Of a stretch of 64,000 nucleotides of DNA, positions 16,731-25,043 are shown piece after piece (position 1 is the first letter of the stretch; each line of letters begins with the position of its first letter). A program made the position numbers and the translations under genes. The notes below the pieces were generated by a model. It was not told the DNA's origin. It saw only the letters and a list, made by a program, of their open reading frames with translations, and did no database searches. This DNA is from Anaeromyxobacter dehalogenans 2CP-1 (GTDB lineage: Bacteria; Myxococcota; Myxococcia; Myxococcales; Anaeromyxobacteraceae): the NCBI RefSeq assembly GCF_000022145.1, contig NC_011891.1:1240001-1304000 (forward strand), given 5' to 3'.

Positions 16731-18449
16731 CTACGCGCCGGCGGGCCTCGCCTTGGCGAGGCGAGCCGCGCGCTTCGCGCCGAGCTCCTCCGCGACCGCG
16801 CGCTCGATCCCCACGGCGTCGATGCCGTAGGTCTCGATGGCGCGAGCGAGGTCGCGCGGGTACTTCTCGCTCGACATGACGAAGTAGGCGCCGCGCGAGA
16901 GGCACAGCTCGAGGACGAGGGCCCGGAGCGCCGGCGCTTCGACACCGGACGCGATGGTCGCGAGCGCAGCCGTGGGCTGCTCGCCCTTCGGCACCCTGCC
17001 GAGGCGGCGCTTCACGGTGTCCACTACCGCGTTGTGGTACCCGCCGTGGAGGATCGTCTCGTAGACGAGCGCAGCGAACCGGTTGTCGTCGGGTGGCGCC
17101 GCCTCGGCGGCGGCCACGACGGCGGCCAGAATGCGCTGGCGGATCGTGCGGGCGACGTCCGCGGCGAACCGCGCCTTGGCGGGATCCTGAATCGCCGAGG
17201 GTGCCCGCGACGCTTCCGCCGCGTCCTCGAACGGCTCCTCGCCGTCCTCGGGGTCGGTGAGCGGCTCCACTGGCGCGCGCAGCGCGCCGAGGTCGATCCC
17301 GTTGCGCAGGAGCGCGTCCGTGACCTCTTCCTTCATCGCGAGGCGCACCGGCTTTCCGGCCGAGGTGAAGGCCAGCACCGGCGGAGGGCAGAAGTCGCCG
17401 AGCAGCTCGCGCCACGGCACGCGGTCCGGGTGATCCGGGCACGCCGCGTCGACGTCGATCCAGGCGCTGTTCCAGGGGAGGGTGGTGCCCCCGTTGAATA
17501 CGCGCCTCGACTCCTCCTGGAGGAGCACGGTGCCGCCAGCCGCGAACACCTCGCGGCGCTCCCGGTCCACGGACGCGGCGACCTTCGTCCGCCAGCACGC
17601 GACGTCCGTGCAGACGTCCTTGCTATCCGGTTCGGAGAAGAGCGCGGGCTGGTTCACGCTTCGCTTTGGGCAGGTCGTGCACGGACCGGCCGGCGCGACC
17701 AGCGTCGCGTCGCTCACGGGGAAGGGAGCGCCGTCGAGCCGGAAGGCGTAGTCACGTTCGATCACGGCCTCGATCGCGGCGGTCCCGAAGTGCCCGCCGT
17801 CGTCGAGCTCGTCCTCGTACGCCTTTTCATCGGCGTAGCGCTTCATGCGCGCCCAGGCCTCGATCTGGAGCGCGGTCGGGATGCCGCGCGCGATGAGGAA
17901 GGCGCCCGTGACGGTGAGTTCGCCCGCATAGAACGCCTTGCGCAGCTCCGGGGCGAGCGCGGTCAGCTTGAGGCGGTTGTAGACATGGGCCGGGGAGCGT
18001 CCCGCGACCTTTGCGATCGACTCCGGCGTGTGGATCGGCTTGCCCTTCCGGTCGCGCATCGCGAGGAGCCGCTCGTACGCTTCGGCCTCCTCGAGCGCGT
18101 GCGGGTCCTTCCGCTGGGTGTTCTCGAGGACTCGGCGCGCCTGCGCCTCCTCGTCGGTGAGGTCCTCGATGGTGGCCGGAATCGTGTCGAGGCCGAGCTC
18201 CTTCGCCGCGCGCCACCGCCGCTCTCCGAAGACGATCTCAAAGCGGTCCCCCTTCGGCCGGACCTTGATCGGCATCTGGATGCCGTAGGTCCGCACCGAC
18301 TCGACGAGCGGAGCGAGGTCGACGTCGGCCTGGCGGTTCTCCGGCGAGGGGTCGATGGCAGTGACGTCGAGCAGCGCGACCGCGATCGGCTTGGTGGCTG
18401 GGCGGCGCTTCACCGTTCGCGCCGCGCTCTTCCTGGCAGTGGCTGGCAT
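16731..18449 (-). CDS. second ParB-like protein, large, with cysteine cluster
   Basis: A 572-residue protein with a ParB N-terminal domain (DPSPENRQADVDL, then GERRWRAAKELGLDTIPA), ENTQRKDPHALEEAEAYERL and a HTH stretch (TPESIAKVAGRSPAHVYNRL). About 350 residues without a partition counterpart follow, including a CTTCPKRS...CTDVACW cysteine group that may hold zinc. ParB-like proteins of this size on conjugative elements are usually regulators or nucleases, not segregation factors. The ATG at 18449 follows GAAGGAG. The frame runs nine codons further up into a hairpin. It is the second cistron of the leftward operon. Confidence 0.85.
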   Translation of the reverse strand: MPATARKSAARTVKRRPATKPIAVALLDVTAIDPSPENRQADVDLAPLVESVRTYGIQMPIKVRPKGDRFEIVFGERRWRAAKELGLDTIPATIEDLTDEEAQARRVLENTQRKDPHALEEAEAYERLLAMRDRKGKPIHTPESIAKVAGRSPAHVYNRLKLTALAPELRKAFYAGELTVTGAFLIARGIPTALQIEAWARMKRYADEKAYEDELDDGGHFGTAAIEAVIERDYAFRLDGAPFPVSDATLVAPAGPCTTCPKRSVNQPALFSEPDSKDVCTDVACWRTKVAASVDRERREVFAAGGTVLLQEESRRVFNGGTTLPWNSAWIDVDAACPDHPDRVPWRELLGDFCPPPVLAFTSAGKPVRLAMKEEVTDALLRNGIDLGALRAPVEPLTDPEDGEEPFEDAAEASRAPSAIQDPAKARFAADVARTIRQRILAAVVAAAEAAPPDDNRFAALVYETILHGGYHNAVVDTVKRRLGRVPKGEQPTAALATIASGVEAPALRALVLELCLSRGAYFVMSSEKYPRDLARAIETYGIDAVGIERAVAEELGAKRAARLAKARPAGA

Positions 18450-18471
18450 GGGGCTCCTTCGCGTGTAGGGC

Positions 18472-18510
18472 GGCACCGCGCCGCCGCGCCGGACCGGGCG
18501 GCGCGGTGCC
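18472..18510 (-). repeat. intercistronic hairpin, family member 4 (14-bp perfect stem)
   Basis: GGCACCGCGCCGCC (18472-18485) pairs perfectly with GGCGGCGCGGTGCC (18497-18510) around 11 bases, just 5' of the ribosome site of the large ParB-like gene. The arms match those at 15740-15779. Confidence 0.75.
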
Positions 18511-18575
18511 CGCTCGGCTCGCCCGCGCTGAAGCGAGGACGGCGGGGGCGACAGGCGCCCCCGCCGCGGGCGAAA

Positions 18576-18761
18576 CTACTTGCCGGCGCTCTCGGTGTCG
18601 CGCGGCTCCTGGAGAAAGACCGCGAACTCGCCATCGAGGTGGTGCAGGAAGAGGACGCCGTTCTTGCCGCCCTCGCGGATGAGGAGCTTGCCGATCTCCT
18701 GGTAGAACGTCTTCTCGCCCTGCTTCTTCGCCTTCTTCACGGTGTACGTGGTGTTGGCCAT
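18576..18761 (-). CDS. small conserved-looking protein, first cistron
   Basis: A 61-residue Lys-rich protein starting MANTTYTVKKAKKQGE and ending in an acidic tail, predicted as a small beta/alpha domain (GVLFLHHLDGEFAVFLQ). A clean ribosome site, CAGGGAGACGG, precedes the ATG, and a hairpin at 18781-18832 precedes that. Position makes it the leader gene of the ParB-RadC-MoxR-VWA operon. Small proteins of this kind are common in ICEs. Function unknown. Confidence 0.65.
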   Translation of the reverse strand: MANTTYTVKKAKKQGEKTFYQEIGKLLIREGGKNGVLFLHHLDGEFAVFLQEPRDTESAGK

Positions 18762-18780
18762 CTTCCGTCTCCCTGTGGTG

Positions 18781-18832
18781 GGCGCGGCTTCATGCCGCCC
18801 TCACCCGGGGTTGGGGCGGCTGAGGCAGCGCC
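18781..18832 (-). repeat. leader hairpin, family member 5
   Basis: GGCGCGGCTTCATGCCGCCC pairs imperfectly with GGGCGGCTGAGGCAGCGCC. In transcript sense it carries GGGTGAGGGCGGC and is followed by the CAGGGAGACGG ribosome site, the same order as at 12161-12095. From here to 19130 the divergent gap has no supported gene on either strand. Confidence 0.65.
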
Positions 18833-19130
18833 AGAAGCGCGGAGAGCCGGCCGATCGCGCGTCCGACGCTTCACGGCGCCGCGGCGGAGCCCTCCGGAGG
18901 AGCCGTGCCACCGAAGCTTCATGTGAGGTGGCGCGGGCGGGCGCGGAGGACGCGCAGGCTTTCGGCCGGCTCGGAGCGCGGCCACTCGGAGCGGGAGTGG
19001 CGACGCCGGGCAGAAGCGCAGCGACAGGGCGCCGTCTTCCAGGAGTCTCAGGCCCCAGCCGGGCCGCGACCGGGTGGCGCGGGTTGCGGCCTCGCCACGC
19101 GCCAGGCGATTGCGGACCCCCCTATGCCAT

Positions 19131-19148
19131 GGCACGATGAGCCATGCC
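19131..19148. promoter_or_regulatory. palindrome operator copy before the kinase operon
   Basis: GGCACG-ATGAGC-CATGCC, a 6-6-6 inverted repeat identical in design to those at 7567-7584, 27013-27030 and 38125-38142. It ends 46 bases before the chosen start at 19195. This argues against the upstream in-frame ATG at 19144, which would lie inside it. Confidence 0.65.
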
Positions 19149-19194
19149 GTGGTTACATCCGTCGCTCGCAGGCGAACGGAGGAGGTCCGCGGAC

Positions 19195-20106
19195 ATGGCG
19201 CGCGTCTGGACGCTGGTGCAGTGCACGGTCGCCCTCGCGATGCTAGGCGGTGCTCCTCGCGCCCTCGCCAAGGGCGCGGCCCAGGAGGCAGGGGTAAAGG
19301 GCGTTCGCCAGATCGTGCTCGACGAGAAGACGGTCGGAAAGGCCATCGCCATCCGGACTGCGCGGAACCTTCTCACCACGGTGGAATTCCCCGAGGACAT
19401 GCTGGGCGCGCCGTCGTGCGGCGACTGCACCGACGGGAAGAACCCGGACAGCGACGCGCTGTTCCGCGTCGAGCCGGTCGCGCAGGGCCGGTACCTCGCC
19501 ATAACGCCGAACGGCGACGCGGGGCGGCGCACGAAGCCGGGCGAGGAGCCGGTGACGACGGTGCTCGTCCGCCTCGAGCACACGACGCTCATGCTCTACC
19601 TGGAGCGCGTCGAGCGGAAGTCGGCAGCCGACACCCGGGTCGTGCTCGTCTACCCGAACCGCTCCGGCGAGAGCGAGTACGTGCGAGCGGAGAAGGCGAA
19701 GCTCGAGGCGGAGAGCGCGACCCGGATCGAGTCCGAGGTGAGCGGCCGCTTCCTGCGCGCGTTCAGCGAGCCGCACCACTGCTCAAAGAAGGGCGCGCGC
19801 GCTCGGAACGACGACGTGGTGTTGGAGGTGACCGAACTCTGCTACTTCGGTCGCGAGGTGATCCTCTCGTTCACCGTCGAAAACCGCGGGCGGATCCCGG
19901 TCGAGATCGGGTCGGTGATCGTTAACAAGGGCGCGAGCAAGCGCGAGTACCTCTCCGAGCGGACGATCGAGTTCCAGAAGGTGAGCAGCGGGGTCGTGTC
20001 GCTCCGGCTCCCAGAGGGTGACACAACGGGCGGGCCATTCGAACTCACCGTCTCCGAGGGAAGTGGGAAGCGCCGCGCCGTCACCGTGGGCGGCCTCGAC
20101 TTCTAA
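19195..20106 (+). CDS. secreted DUF2381/VirB9-like protein
   Basis: A 303-residue exported protein. A signal peptide (about residues 1-23, VALAMLGGAPRALA) is followed by an all-beta N-terminal region with LLTTVEFPEDM and a C-terminal region with VTELCYFGREVILSFTVENRGRIPVEIGSV. The layout recalls DUF2381, a myxobacterial family, and more distantly the VirB9/CagX two-domain beta fold. I cannot decide between them without profiles. The start at 19195 has GGAGGAGG upstream and gives a proper signal sequence. It is followed six bases later by the kinase gene, so the two probably act together at the envelope. Confidence 0.65.
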   Translation: MARVWTLVQCTVALAMLGGAPRALAKGAAQEAGVKGVRQIVLDEKTVGKAIAIRTARNLLTTVEFPEDMLGAPSCGDCTDGKNPDSDALFRVEPVAQGRYLAITPNGDAGRRTKPGEEPVTTVLVRLEHTTLMLYLERVERKSAADTRVVLVYPNRSGESEYVRAEKAKLEAESATRIESEVSGRFLRAFSEPHHCSKKGARARNDDVVLEVTELCYFGREVILSFTVENRGRIPVEIGSVIVNKGASKREYLSERTIEFQKVSSGVVSLRLPEGDTTGGPFELTVSEGSGKRRAVTVGGLDF

Positions 20107-20112
20107 CCCGCC

Positions 20113-21990
20113 ATGACGTTCACGGGCGACAGGCCGGGAGTGCTGCGGTCCCGCTCCGGCGGAGCCACCGTCACGACCACCTCGGGCAGCGGCGCCAGTC
20201 TGAGCGGCGCGCCTCGGCCTGGAGAAACCCTCGAACTCGGCGCGGAGGCGACGCGGTACCAGATCGTACGCTCGCTCGGCATGGGCGGCACGGCGGAGGT
20301 GTTCCTTGCGCGCCGGCTCGGCCCAGCCGGCTTCGCTCGCCCGGTGGCGCTGAAGTGCATCCTCACAGGCCTCGACGTCGACGAGTCGACGCGCCGGGCG
20401 TTTGTGTACGAGGCGCAGCTCGCGAGCAAGCTGCGCCACCCCAACATCGCGGAGGCCTACGACCTCGCGCTGGTCGGAGACCGCTACTACCTCGTCCTCG
20501 AGTACGTGGACGGCGTGACGGTGAGGGGCGCCCTGCGCGCCGCCCGCAGGGCGGAGCGCCACCTCAGCGAGGCGTTCTGCTGTCACGTCGCCGCGAGCGT
20601 CGCCGAGGCGCTCCATCACGCCCACACGCTCACCGACGAGGACGGGAACCCGCTCGGGATCGTGCACCGCGACGTCACCGCGGTGAACGTCATGATCTCG
20701 CGCAGCGGCGCGGTGAAGCTCCTCGACTTCGGCGTGGCGCTCGCGCGCATGGAAGGGCGCGAGCGGACGCGGACCGGACAGTTCAGGGGCACGTTCGTCT
20801 ACGCCAGCCCGGAGCAGGCGCTGAGCGAAGAGCTCGACGGCCGCTCCGACCTGTTCAGCCTCGGCGTCGTCCTGGTCGAGATGCTCACGGGCCTCCGCGT
20901 CTTCGACGCCGGGACGGACATCGGCACGATGCGGAAGATCGCGGAGTGCAGCCCCGAGGACGTCGAGGCGGCGATCGCGGCCCTGCCGCGGGAGCTCGCC
21001 GGCATCTGCGCGAAGGCGCTCGCGCGCAGGCCCCCGGATCGGTTCCAGGATGGAGCGGCGTTCTCCCGCGCTCTCCGGGAGTACCTCACGGCCAGAGGCA
21101 TCACGTACTCGCCGAGCGACTGCGCCCAGGAGCTGGGATCCCTCGGCCTGCTCGCGGCGGCGCCTGACGCGTCCGATCCGGTGGCCGTCGCGGAGGACGT
21201 TTCGAACTCTGCCGCGAACAGCGCCGAGGGCATGACGGCAGCGCCCGACCCGGCCACGGCGCAGCCCCGCCGGCGCGCCTGGCGCCGGCGAGCGGTGGCG
21301 AGCGTGGCCGTGGTCGCCGGCGCGGTCGCGATCCTCGCAACGGGCTCCGTCAAGCTCCTCTCGCGCAAGGACCTCCGGACGGCCGCGCCGGCGGTGGCGG
21401 CTTCCGCGCCGGCGATGGTCCAACCGGCGGGCGCGAGCGAAACCGAGCCGACGCCTAGAGCGAGCGCGGCCGGACGCGACGTCCGCACGGAGCCCGAGCC
21501 GATCGTCCGGCCGAAGGCGTCGGCCAGCGGCGGTCGCGTTGCGGCCACCGTCCGGGCGAAGCCGCTCTCGGCGCCCGTCCGCCGGGAGCATTCGCCCTTT
21601 AGGACCAGCTCCGCCGACTTCGCGGATCGCGCGACGGTTGGGAGCCCGCGCGCGACGTTGCCGCGCGGGACCCTAGTCGCAGTGAAGCTCCTGCGCGTGC
21701 TCGCCGGGCCGAACCCTGGCCGCGCGGAGGCGATCGTGACCGAGGAGGTCGCGGCCGACGGTGTCGTGCTGGTCCCGAAGGGAAGCACAGTGAGCTGCTC
21801 GGCGAGGCCCCCGGCCGACGGACGTGTCCCGCTCTCGTGCGACTCGATCAGCACGTCGGACCGCGTCCTCACGTTCAGCGGCGTCGCCGTCGGCGAGGGA
21901 CAACACGTGGGGCTCCGTCTGCTCGACGACGAGATCGCCGCCGGCACGCCGTTCGTCGTATACGTGAGCGCGCCGGCCGCGCTCCGGTGA
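20113..21990 (+). CDS. membrane Ser/Thr protein kinase with VirB10-like periplasmic domain
   Basis: A 625-residue Hanks-type kinase. The Gly-rich loop is LGMGGTAEVF (about 55-64), followed by VALKC lysine, HRDVTAVNV (about 185), DFG (about 207), SPEQ and DLFSLGVVLVEML. One transmembrane helix (about 397-415) follows a basic RRRAW stretch. A long Ala/Pro-rich linker then leads to a roughly 110-residue C-terminal domain: LPRGTLVAVKLLRVLAG, VTEEV, VLVPKGSTVSC. These spaced features parallel the TrbI/VirB10 beta domain (compare VLLDRGSRVVG in this window's VirB10). Both share a cytosolic N-terminus, one TM helix, a Pro-rich linker and a periplasmic barrel. The kinase is certain; the VirB10 relation is my inference. 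Confidence 0.88.
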   Translation: MTFTGDRPGVLRSRSGGATVTTTSGSGASLSGAPRPGETLELGAEATRYQIVRSLGMGGTAEVFLARRLGPAGFARPVALKCILTGLDVDESTRRAFVYEAQLASKLRHPNIAEAYDLALVGDRYYLVLEYVDGVTVRGALRAARRAERHLSEAFCCHVAASVAEALHHAHTLTDEDGNPLGIVHRDVTAVNVMISRSGAVKLLDFGVALARMEGRERTRTGQFRGTFVYASPEQALSEELDGRSDLFSLGVVLVEMLTGLRVFDAGTDIGTMRKIAECSPEDVEAAIAALPRELAGICAKALARRPPDRFQDGAAFSRALREYLTARGITYSPSDCAQELGSLGLLAAAPDASDPVAVAEDVSNSAANSAEGMTAAPDPATAQPRRRAWRRRAVASVAVVAGAVAILATGSVKLLSRKDLRTAAPAVAASAPAMVQPAGASETEPTPRASAAGRDVRTEPEPIVRPKASASGGRVAATVRAKPLSAPVRREHSPFRTSSADFADRATVGSPRATLPRGTLVAVKLLRVLAGPNPGRAEAIVTEEVAADGVVLVPKGSTVSCSARPPADGRVPLSCDSISTSDRVLTFSGVAVGEGQHVGLRLLDDEIAAGTPFVVYVSAPAALR

Positions 21991-22003
21991 AGTTGGAGAG
22001 AGG

Positions 22004-22507
22004 ATGCCAGTGGCCCGAGTCCAGCCTGTCCAGGAGCACCGGAAGTCCTTCCGCACGAAGACGCTCCGGCTCCATCCGCTCGAGAACCTCATCTTCGAGC
22101 AGGCGTGCGGAGCGCTGAACGGCATGGAGCGCACGCAGCTCATGCAGGAGGCCGTGATCCACGAGGCCGCGCGCCTCGGGGTCCGCTGGACGCTCGAACC
22201 CGCCCCGCCGCTCACCTCGTCGTGGCCGTACATGCCGCAGCGTGGGGACGAGCCGACCGAGGTGCGCGTCTCGATCACCGTGAGCCTCCCGGTCGCCGAG
22301 ATCATCACGCGCGCCGCCGAGCACGTTCACGCTAGCGAGCCGATGTTCATCATCGGCGCGACCCTCGCGCACATCGGGCGCCTCAAGGCATGCTTCAAGG
22401 GGGTCCACGCCGAGACGCCGGAGGAGGCCCGTGACATCCGGGCTGGCCTCGAGAAGATCAAGCTCCCGCCGCAGTACCAGTATCCGCCAAAGGCGAAGCG
22501 GCGCTGA
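22004..22507 (+). CDS. possible ribbon-helix-helix regulator
   Basis: A 167-residue protein preceded by GGAGAGAGG. Residues about 15-55 (KTLRLHPLENLIFEQACGAL then RTQLMQEAVIHEAARLG) fit a strand-helix-helix pattern of RHH/CopG-type DNA binders. A second segment (VRVSITVSLPVAEIITRAA) looks like a repeat of that pattern, which would give a two-repeat protein. The C-terminus is basic. It is third in the kinase operon and is a candidate for binding the shared palindrome, but there is no direct evidence. Confidence 0.5.
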   Translation: MPVARVQPVQEHRKSFRTKTLRLHPLENLIFEQACGALNGMERTQLMQEAVIHEAARLGVRWTLEPAPPLTSSWPYMPQRGDEPTEVRVSITVSLPVAEIITRAAEHVHASEPMFIIGATLAHIGRLKACFKGVHAETPEEARDIRAGLEKIKLPPQYQYPPKAKRR

Positions 22508-22525
22508 GCCTCACGTCGAACGAAA

Positions 22526-22547
22526 CGGCCGCTCTCGCGAGCGGCCG
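22526..22547 (+). terminator. hairpin terminator after the kinase operon
   Basis: CGGCCGCTC (22526-22534), TCGC, GAGCGGCCG (22539-22547): a perfect 9-bp stem with a 4-base loop, 19 bases after the stop of the 22004 gene. There is no T-run. The rest of the gap to 22825 holds no supported gene. Confidence 0.6.
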
Positions 22548-22825
22548 GTCCGGTACTGAATCAGCAAGTCGCGGCGGCCGGCTCCGACGGCAATCGAGTC
22601 TGGGGCCCGTGCTCGGCGCCGAGCTGCGGCCCGTGCGCGGGCGCCTCCCGCGCCGAGAGCTTCGTCCGGGTGCGGCCGCCCCGGCCCGCGGCGTAGAAAG
22701 AGAGTGACGTGGCGGCGCCGAGGGCGTCGGGCTAAGCGCTACGTCTCGCACGACCGGCCTGCTTGCGGGCGAACAGGCGTTGACCGTTGCGAAGCCCCGC
22801 TGTACTCGTCAAGCGGGAGGGACCG

Positions 22826-23692
22826 ATGGGGATTGAAGACCTCGCGGAGCGAATCCTTGTGGCGCTCGCTGAGTACGAGAAGCACCCGGGCGACACTGGC
22901 CGGGGACGCTATGGGTTCAACGGCGCCGAGCTCTCGGAGTTGATAAACCGCGACGCTAAGGCGTCACCTGACGAGATCAACGACGCGATCGAGTACCTGG
23001 ACGACAACGGCCTGCTGGAGCGCCGGGATTTCTTAGGAACTCACCCGTTCTCGTTTGGTCATGTAGGTTTAAACTCGCGCGGCAGACACGCGTACGAGAA
23101 GCTGAAGGCACCTGAGCGACCCTCCGTCGCGACTGCGACGGTGGAGCGGCCATACCGACCACCACAGCGGCCTCCAACCCCGTTCGGATTCACGGAGTAT
23201 CACTGGGCTGAAGTCGACGCACTGGTCGCACAAGGAAAGATTCGAGTCGTGATGGGATACCAGTGGAATTCTGCCCACTACGATCGCAAGCTGCTCGTGT
23301 CGCGCATCGAATCGCAATTCCGCTGGGCGCTCGATCTGTACAACGAGAAGCCGAAGGCCGGCCCCAAGGAGATGGTCTTCACGGAACTCGCCGCAGGCTA
23401 TGGAGAGCACCTCTTCACCAACATCATCCGCGACATCCTCGCAGCAGACATCGCGGTATTCGATACGTCTGACCTGAACCCGAACGTCATGCTGGAGCTT
23501 GGGGCAGCGCTGGCGCTCGGGGTGACCGTGCTACCGATTCGAGCGGCGGCTGGCGCTAAGCCTCCGAGCGACATCGTTGGGTTGACCTGGGCCGAGTACT
23601 CGAATTCCGCTGAACGGTTCGCGGACCACCCCGGTCATCTGCTTCGCCTCGCTGCGCTCGTCGCTCGTGCGGCCGAGAGGCACCGCGGGTGA
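22826..23692 (+). CDS. wHTH plus TIR/nucleotide-binding-like domain protein
   Basis: A 288-residue protein. Residues 1-90 look like a winged helix (INDAIEYLDDNGLLERRDF). The C-terminal 150 residues form a Rossmann-like domain with VMGYQWN, AADIAVFDTSDLNPNVMLELGAALALGVTVLPIRAA split over one strand-loop-helix unit, and VGLTWAEY. The D-x-S-D-x-NPNV-x-x-ELG pattern is shared by TIR-like (PF10137-type) and nucleoside deoxyribosyltransferase-like effectors that act on NAD or nucleotides. The ATG at 22826 follows GGGAGGG. It neighbours an Abi_C gene and a TIR-like gene, so an immune role is likely but inferred. Confidence 0.65.
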   Translation: MGIEDLAERILVALAEYEKHPGDTGRGRYGFNGAELSELINRDAKASPDEINDAIEYLDDNGLLERRDFLGTHPFSFGHVGLNSRGRHAYEKLKAPERPSVATATVERPYRPPQRPPTPFGFTEYHWAEVDALVAQGKIRVVMGYQWNSAHYDRKLLVSRIESQFRWALDLYNEKPKAGPKEMVFTELAAGYGEHLFTNIIRDILAADIAVFDTSDLNPNVMLELGAALALGVTVLPIRAAAGAKPPSDIVGLTWAEYSNSAERFADHPGHLLRLAALVARAAERHRG

Positions 23693-23838
23693 GACTTCGA
23701 TCCTCCCGTGCGGAGCTGGAGCTGGCGCTCGCCGCGATCCAATACCCAGCGGAGGGCGCGGCGCCTGAGGAGGTGCTGCGCCTCGCGGACGACCTGCTCT
23801 TCGGAGAACGCGGTACGACGCGTCCCCGCAACCGGTGA
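23689..23838 (+). CDS. possible small protein coupled to the TIR-like gene
   Basis: A 49-residue frame starts with GTG overlapping the previous stop (GTGA at 23689-23692) and reads through LELALAAIQYPAEGAAPEEV, LRLADDLLFGERG. Codon use is consistent with coding, and the overlap suggests coupling, but the length makes chance possible. From 23839 to 23933 nothing is seen. Confidence 0.35.
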   Translation: MRLRSSRAELELALAAIQYPAEGAAPEEVLRLADDLLFGERGTTRPRNR

Positions 23839-23933
23839 GGCTTGGTCGGCGCCACCGCGGCGTCGCGGCTGGCGCTCGGCGCCGTTCGGCCCCGTCAGGG
23901 ACGCCAGTATGATGCGTCGTCTGGAGGCTTTGT

Positions 23934-24899
23934 ATGGCGCTGCTCGACCGGATTTCTCGACGACGCAAGCCACCTCAGCCGCTGGTGAAGCATGACCAGA
24001 TCCCGCCAGCCTTCCGACTCCAGGCGCAAATGATCCTCCAGGATGCGCTCGGTCGGGACGAGTACGGCCGCCAGCAGCGACTCATCGAAGAACTCGGTCG
24101 GATGTTGTACCGAGAGATTCCCACCCCGTCGTTCGAGCTGCAGCGCGTAGGCAGTTGGATTCGGGGAAACATCACCGCGCCCGACGTGCTGTACCAGTAC
24201 GTCGCGGTTGGCAACACCGACGAGTGCCTCGACGCCATCGAACTCGGTTTTCGCGCGATCAACGGCGAGATGCGGGAGCGGTGGAACAAGTCGCAGCACG
24301 ACCGTAAGTCGTATCTGCATTGGCACGGCGCAAAGCTGACGCCCGACGAAGCAACGGAAGAGCTGAATGTTCGATTCGCTGATCACGGCTTGGGCTACAG
24401 GTTTTCCGTCGAGGCGCACCAACTCATACGCAGCGACTCACAGTACATGCAGCAGGAGGTGGTCGAGCTGGCGTGGCGCCTACTTCATGAACTCGGGTTC
24501 GACGGCCCCGCCGAGGAGTTCGCGCACGCTCACCGGTGCTTCCGCCGCGGCGGTGCGAAGGACCTGGAGGACGCGATTACGAACGCCGCCAAGGCAGTCG
24601 AGAGCACGGCGAAGGCGATCTGCGCTCAACGCCGCTGGAAGCATGATCGGGGCGCGACCCTCAAGCCTTTGCTGAAGCTCTTGTTCGACAAGGGCCTCGT
24701 GCCGACGCGACTCGACTCGTTTTTCGCGGGGCTGCGGACCGCGCTCGAGTCCGGGCTGCCGCCCATCCGGAACAGCCAGGGCGGGCATGGTCAGGGGGCG
24801 AAGCCGCGCGAGATCGACGATCACGTCGTGGAACTCGCGCTGAACCTCGGCGCGTCGTCGATCGTGTTCCTGTGTCAGGCGCACAGGGCGATGAAGTAA
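23934..24899 (+). CDS. Abi_C (abortive infection C-terminal) domain protein
   Basis: A 321-residue cytosolic protein. The last 110 residues match the Abi_C pattern: YEDAI-like LEDAITNAAKAVESTAKAI, a Lys-rich turn, TLKPLLKLLFDKGLVP, LRTALESGLPPIRNSQGGHG and a final ASSIVFL helix. The R-N-x6-H arrangement (IRNSQGGHGQG) is typical of HEPN-related Abi_C domains, which are often RNases. The N-terminal 190 residues belong to the STM4504/CBY_0614-type or AbiJ-like group by overall look. The usual outcome of this family is growth arrest on phage infection. It has its own promoter region or is read from the TIR-like gene upstream. Confidence 0.7.
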   Translation: MALLDRISRRRKPPQPLVKHDQIPPAFRLQAQMILQDALGRDEYGRQQRLIEELGRMLYREIPTPSFELQRVGSWIRGNITAPDVLYQYVAVGNTDECLDAIELGFRAINGEMRERWNKSQHDRKSYLHWHGAKLTPDEATEELNVRFADHGLGYRFSVEAHQLIRSDSQYMQQEVVELAWRLLHELGFDGPAEEFAHAHRCFRRGGAKDLEDAITNAAKAVESTAKAICAQRRWKHDRGATLKPLLKLLFDKGLVPTRLDSFFAGLRTALESGLPPIRNSQGGHGQGAKPREIDDHVVELALNLGASSIVFLCQAHRAMK

Positions 24900-25043
24900 G
24901 CGCGCCGGCCGCCGGACGCCGAACGTGAATGGGAGCGCTCTGGCGTCGCCGGCTCCAGTGGACCCGTGGACCCGCGCGTGTCAGCCCCGGCGCATATCAT
25001 GCGGGTGCTGGGCCGAAGCGTGCGCCCGGGGAGGAAGGGTCAC

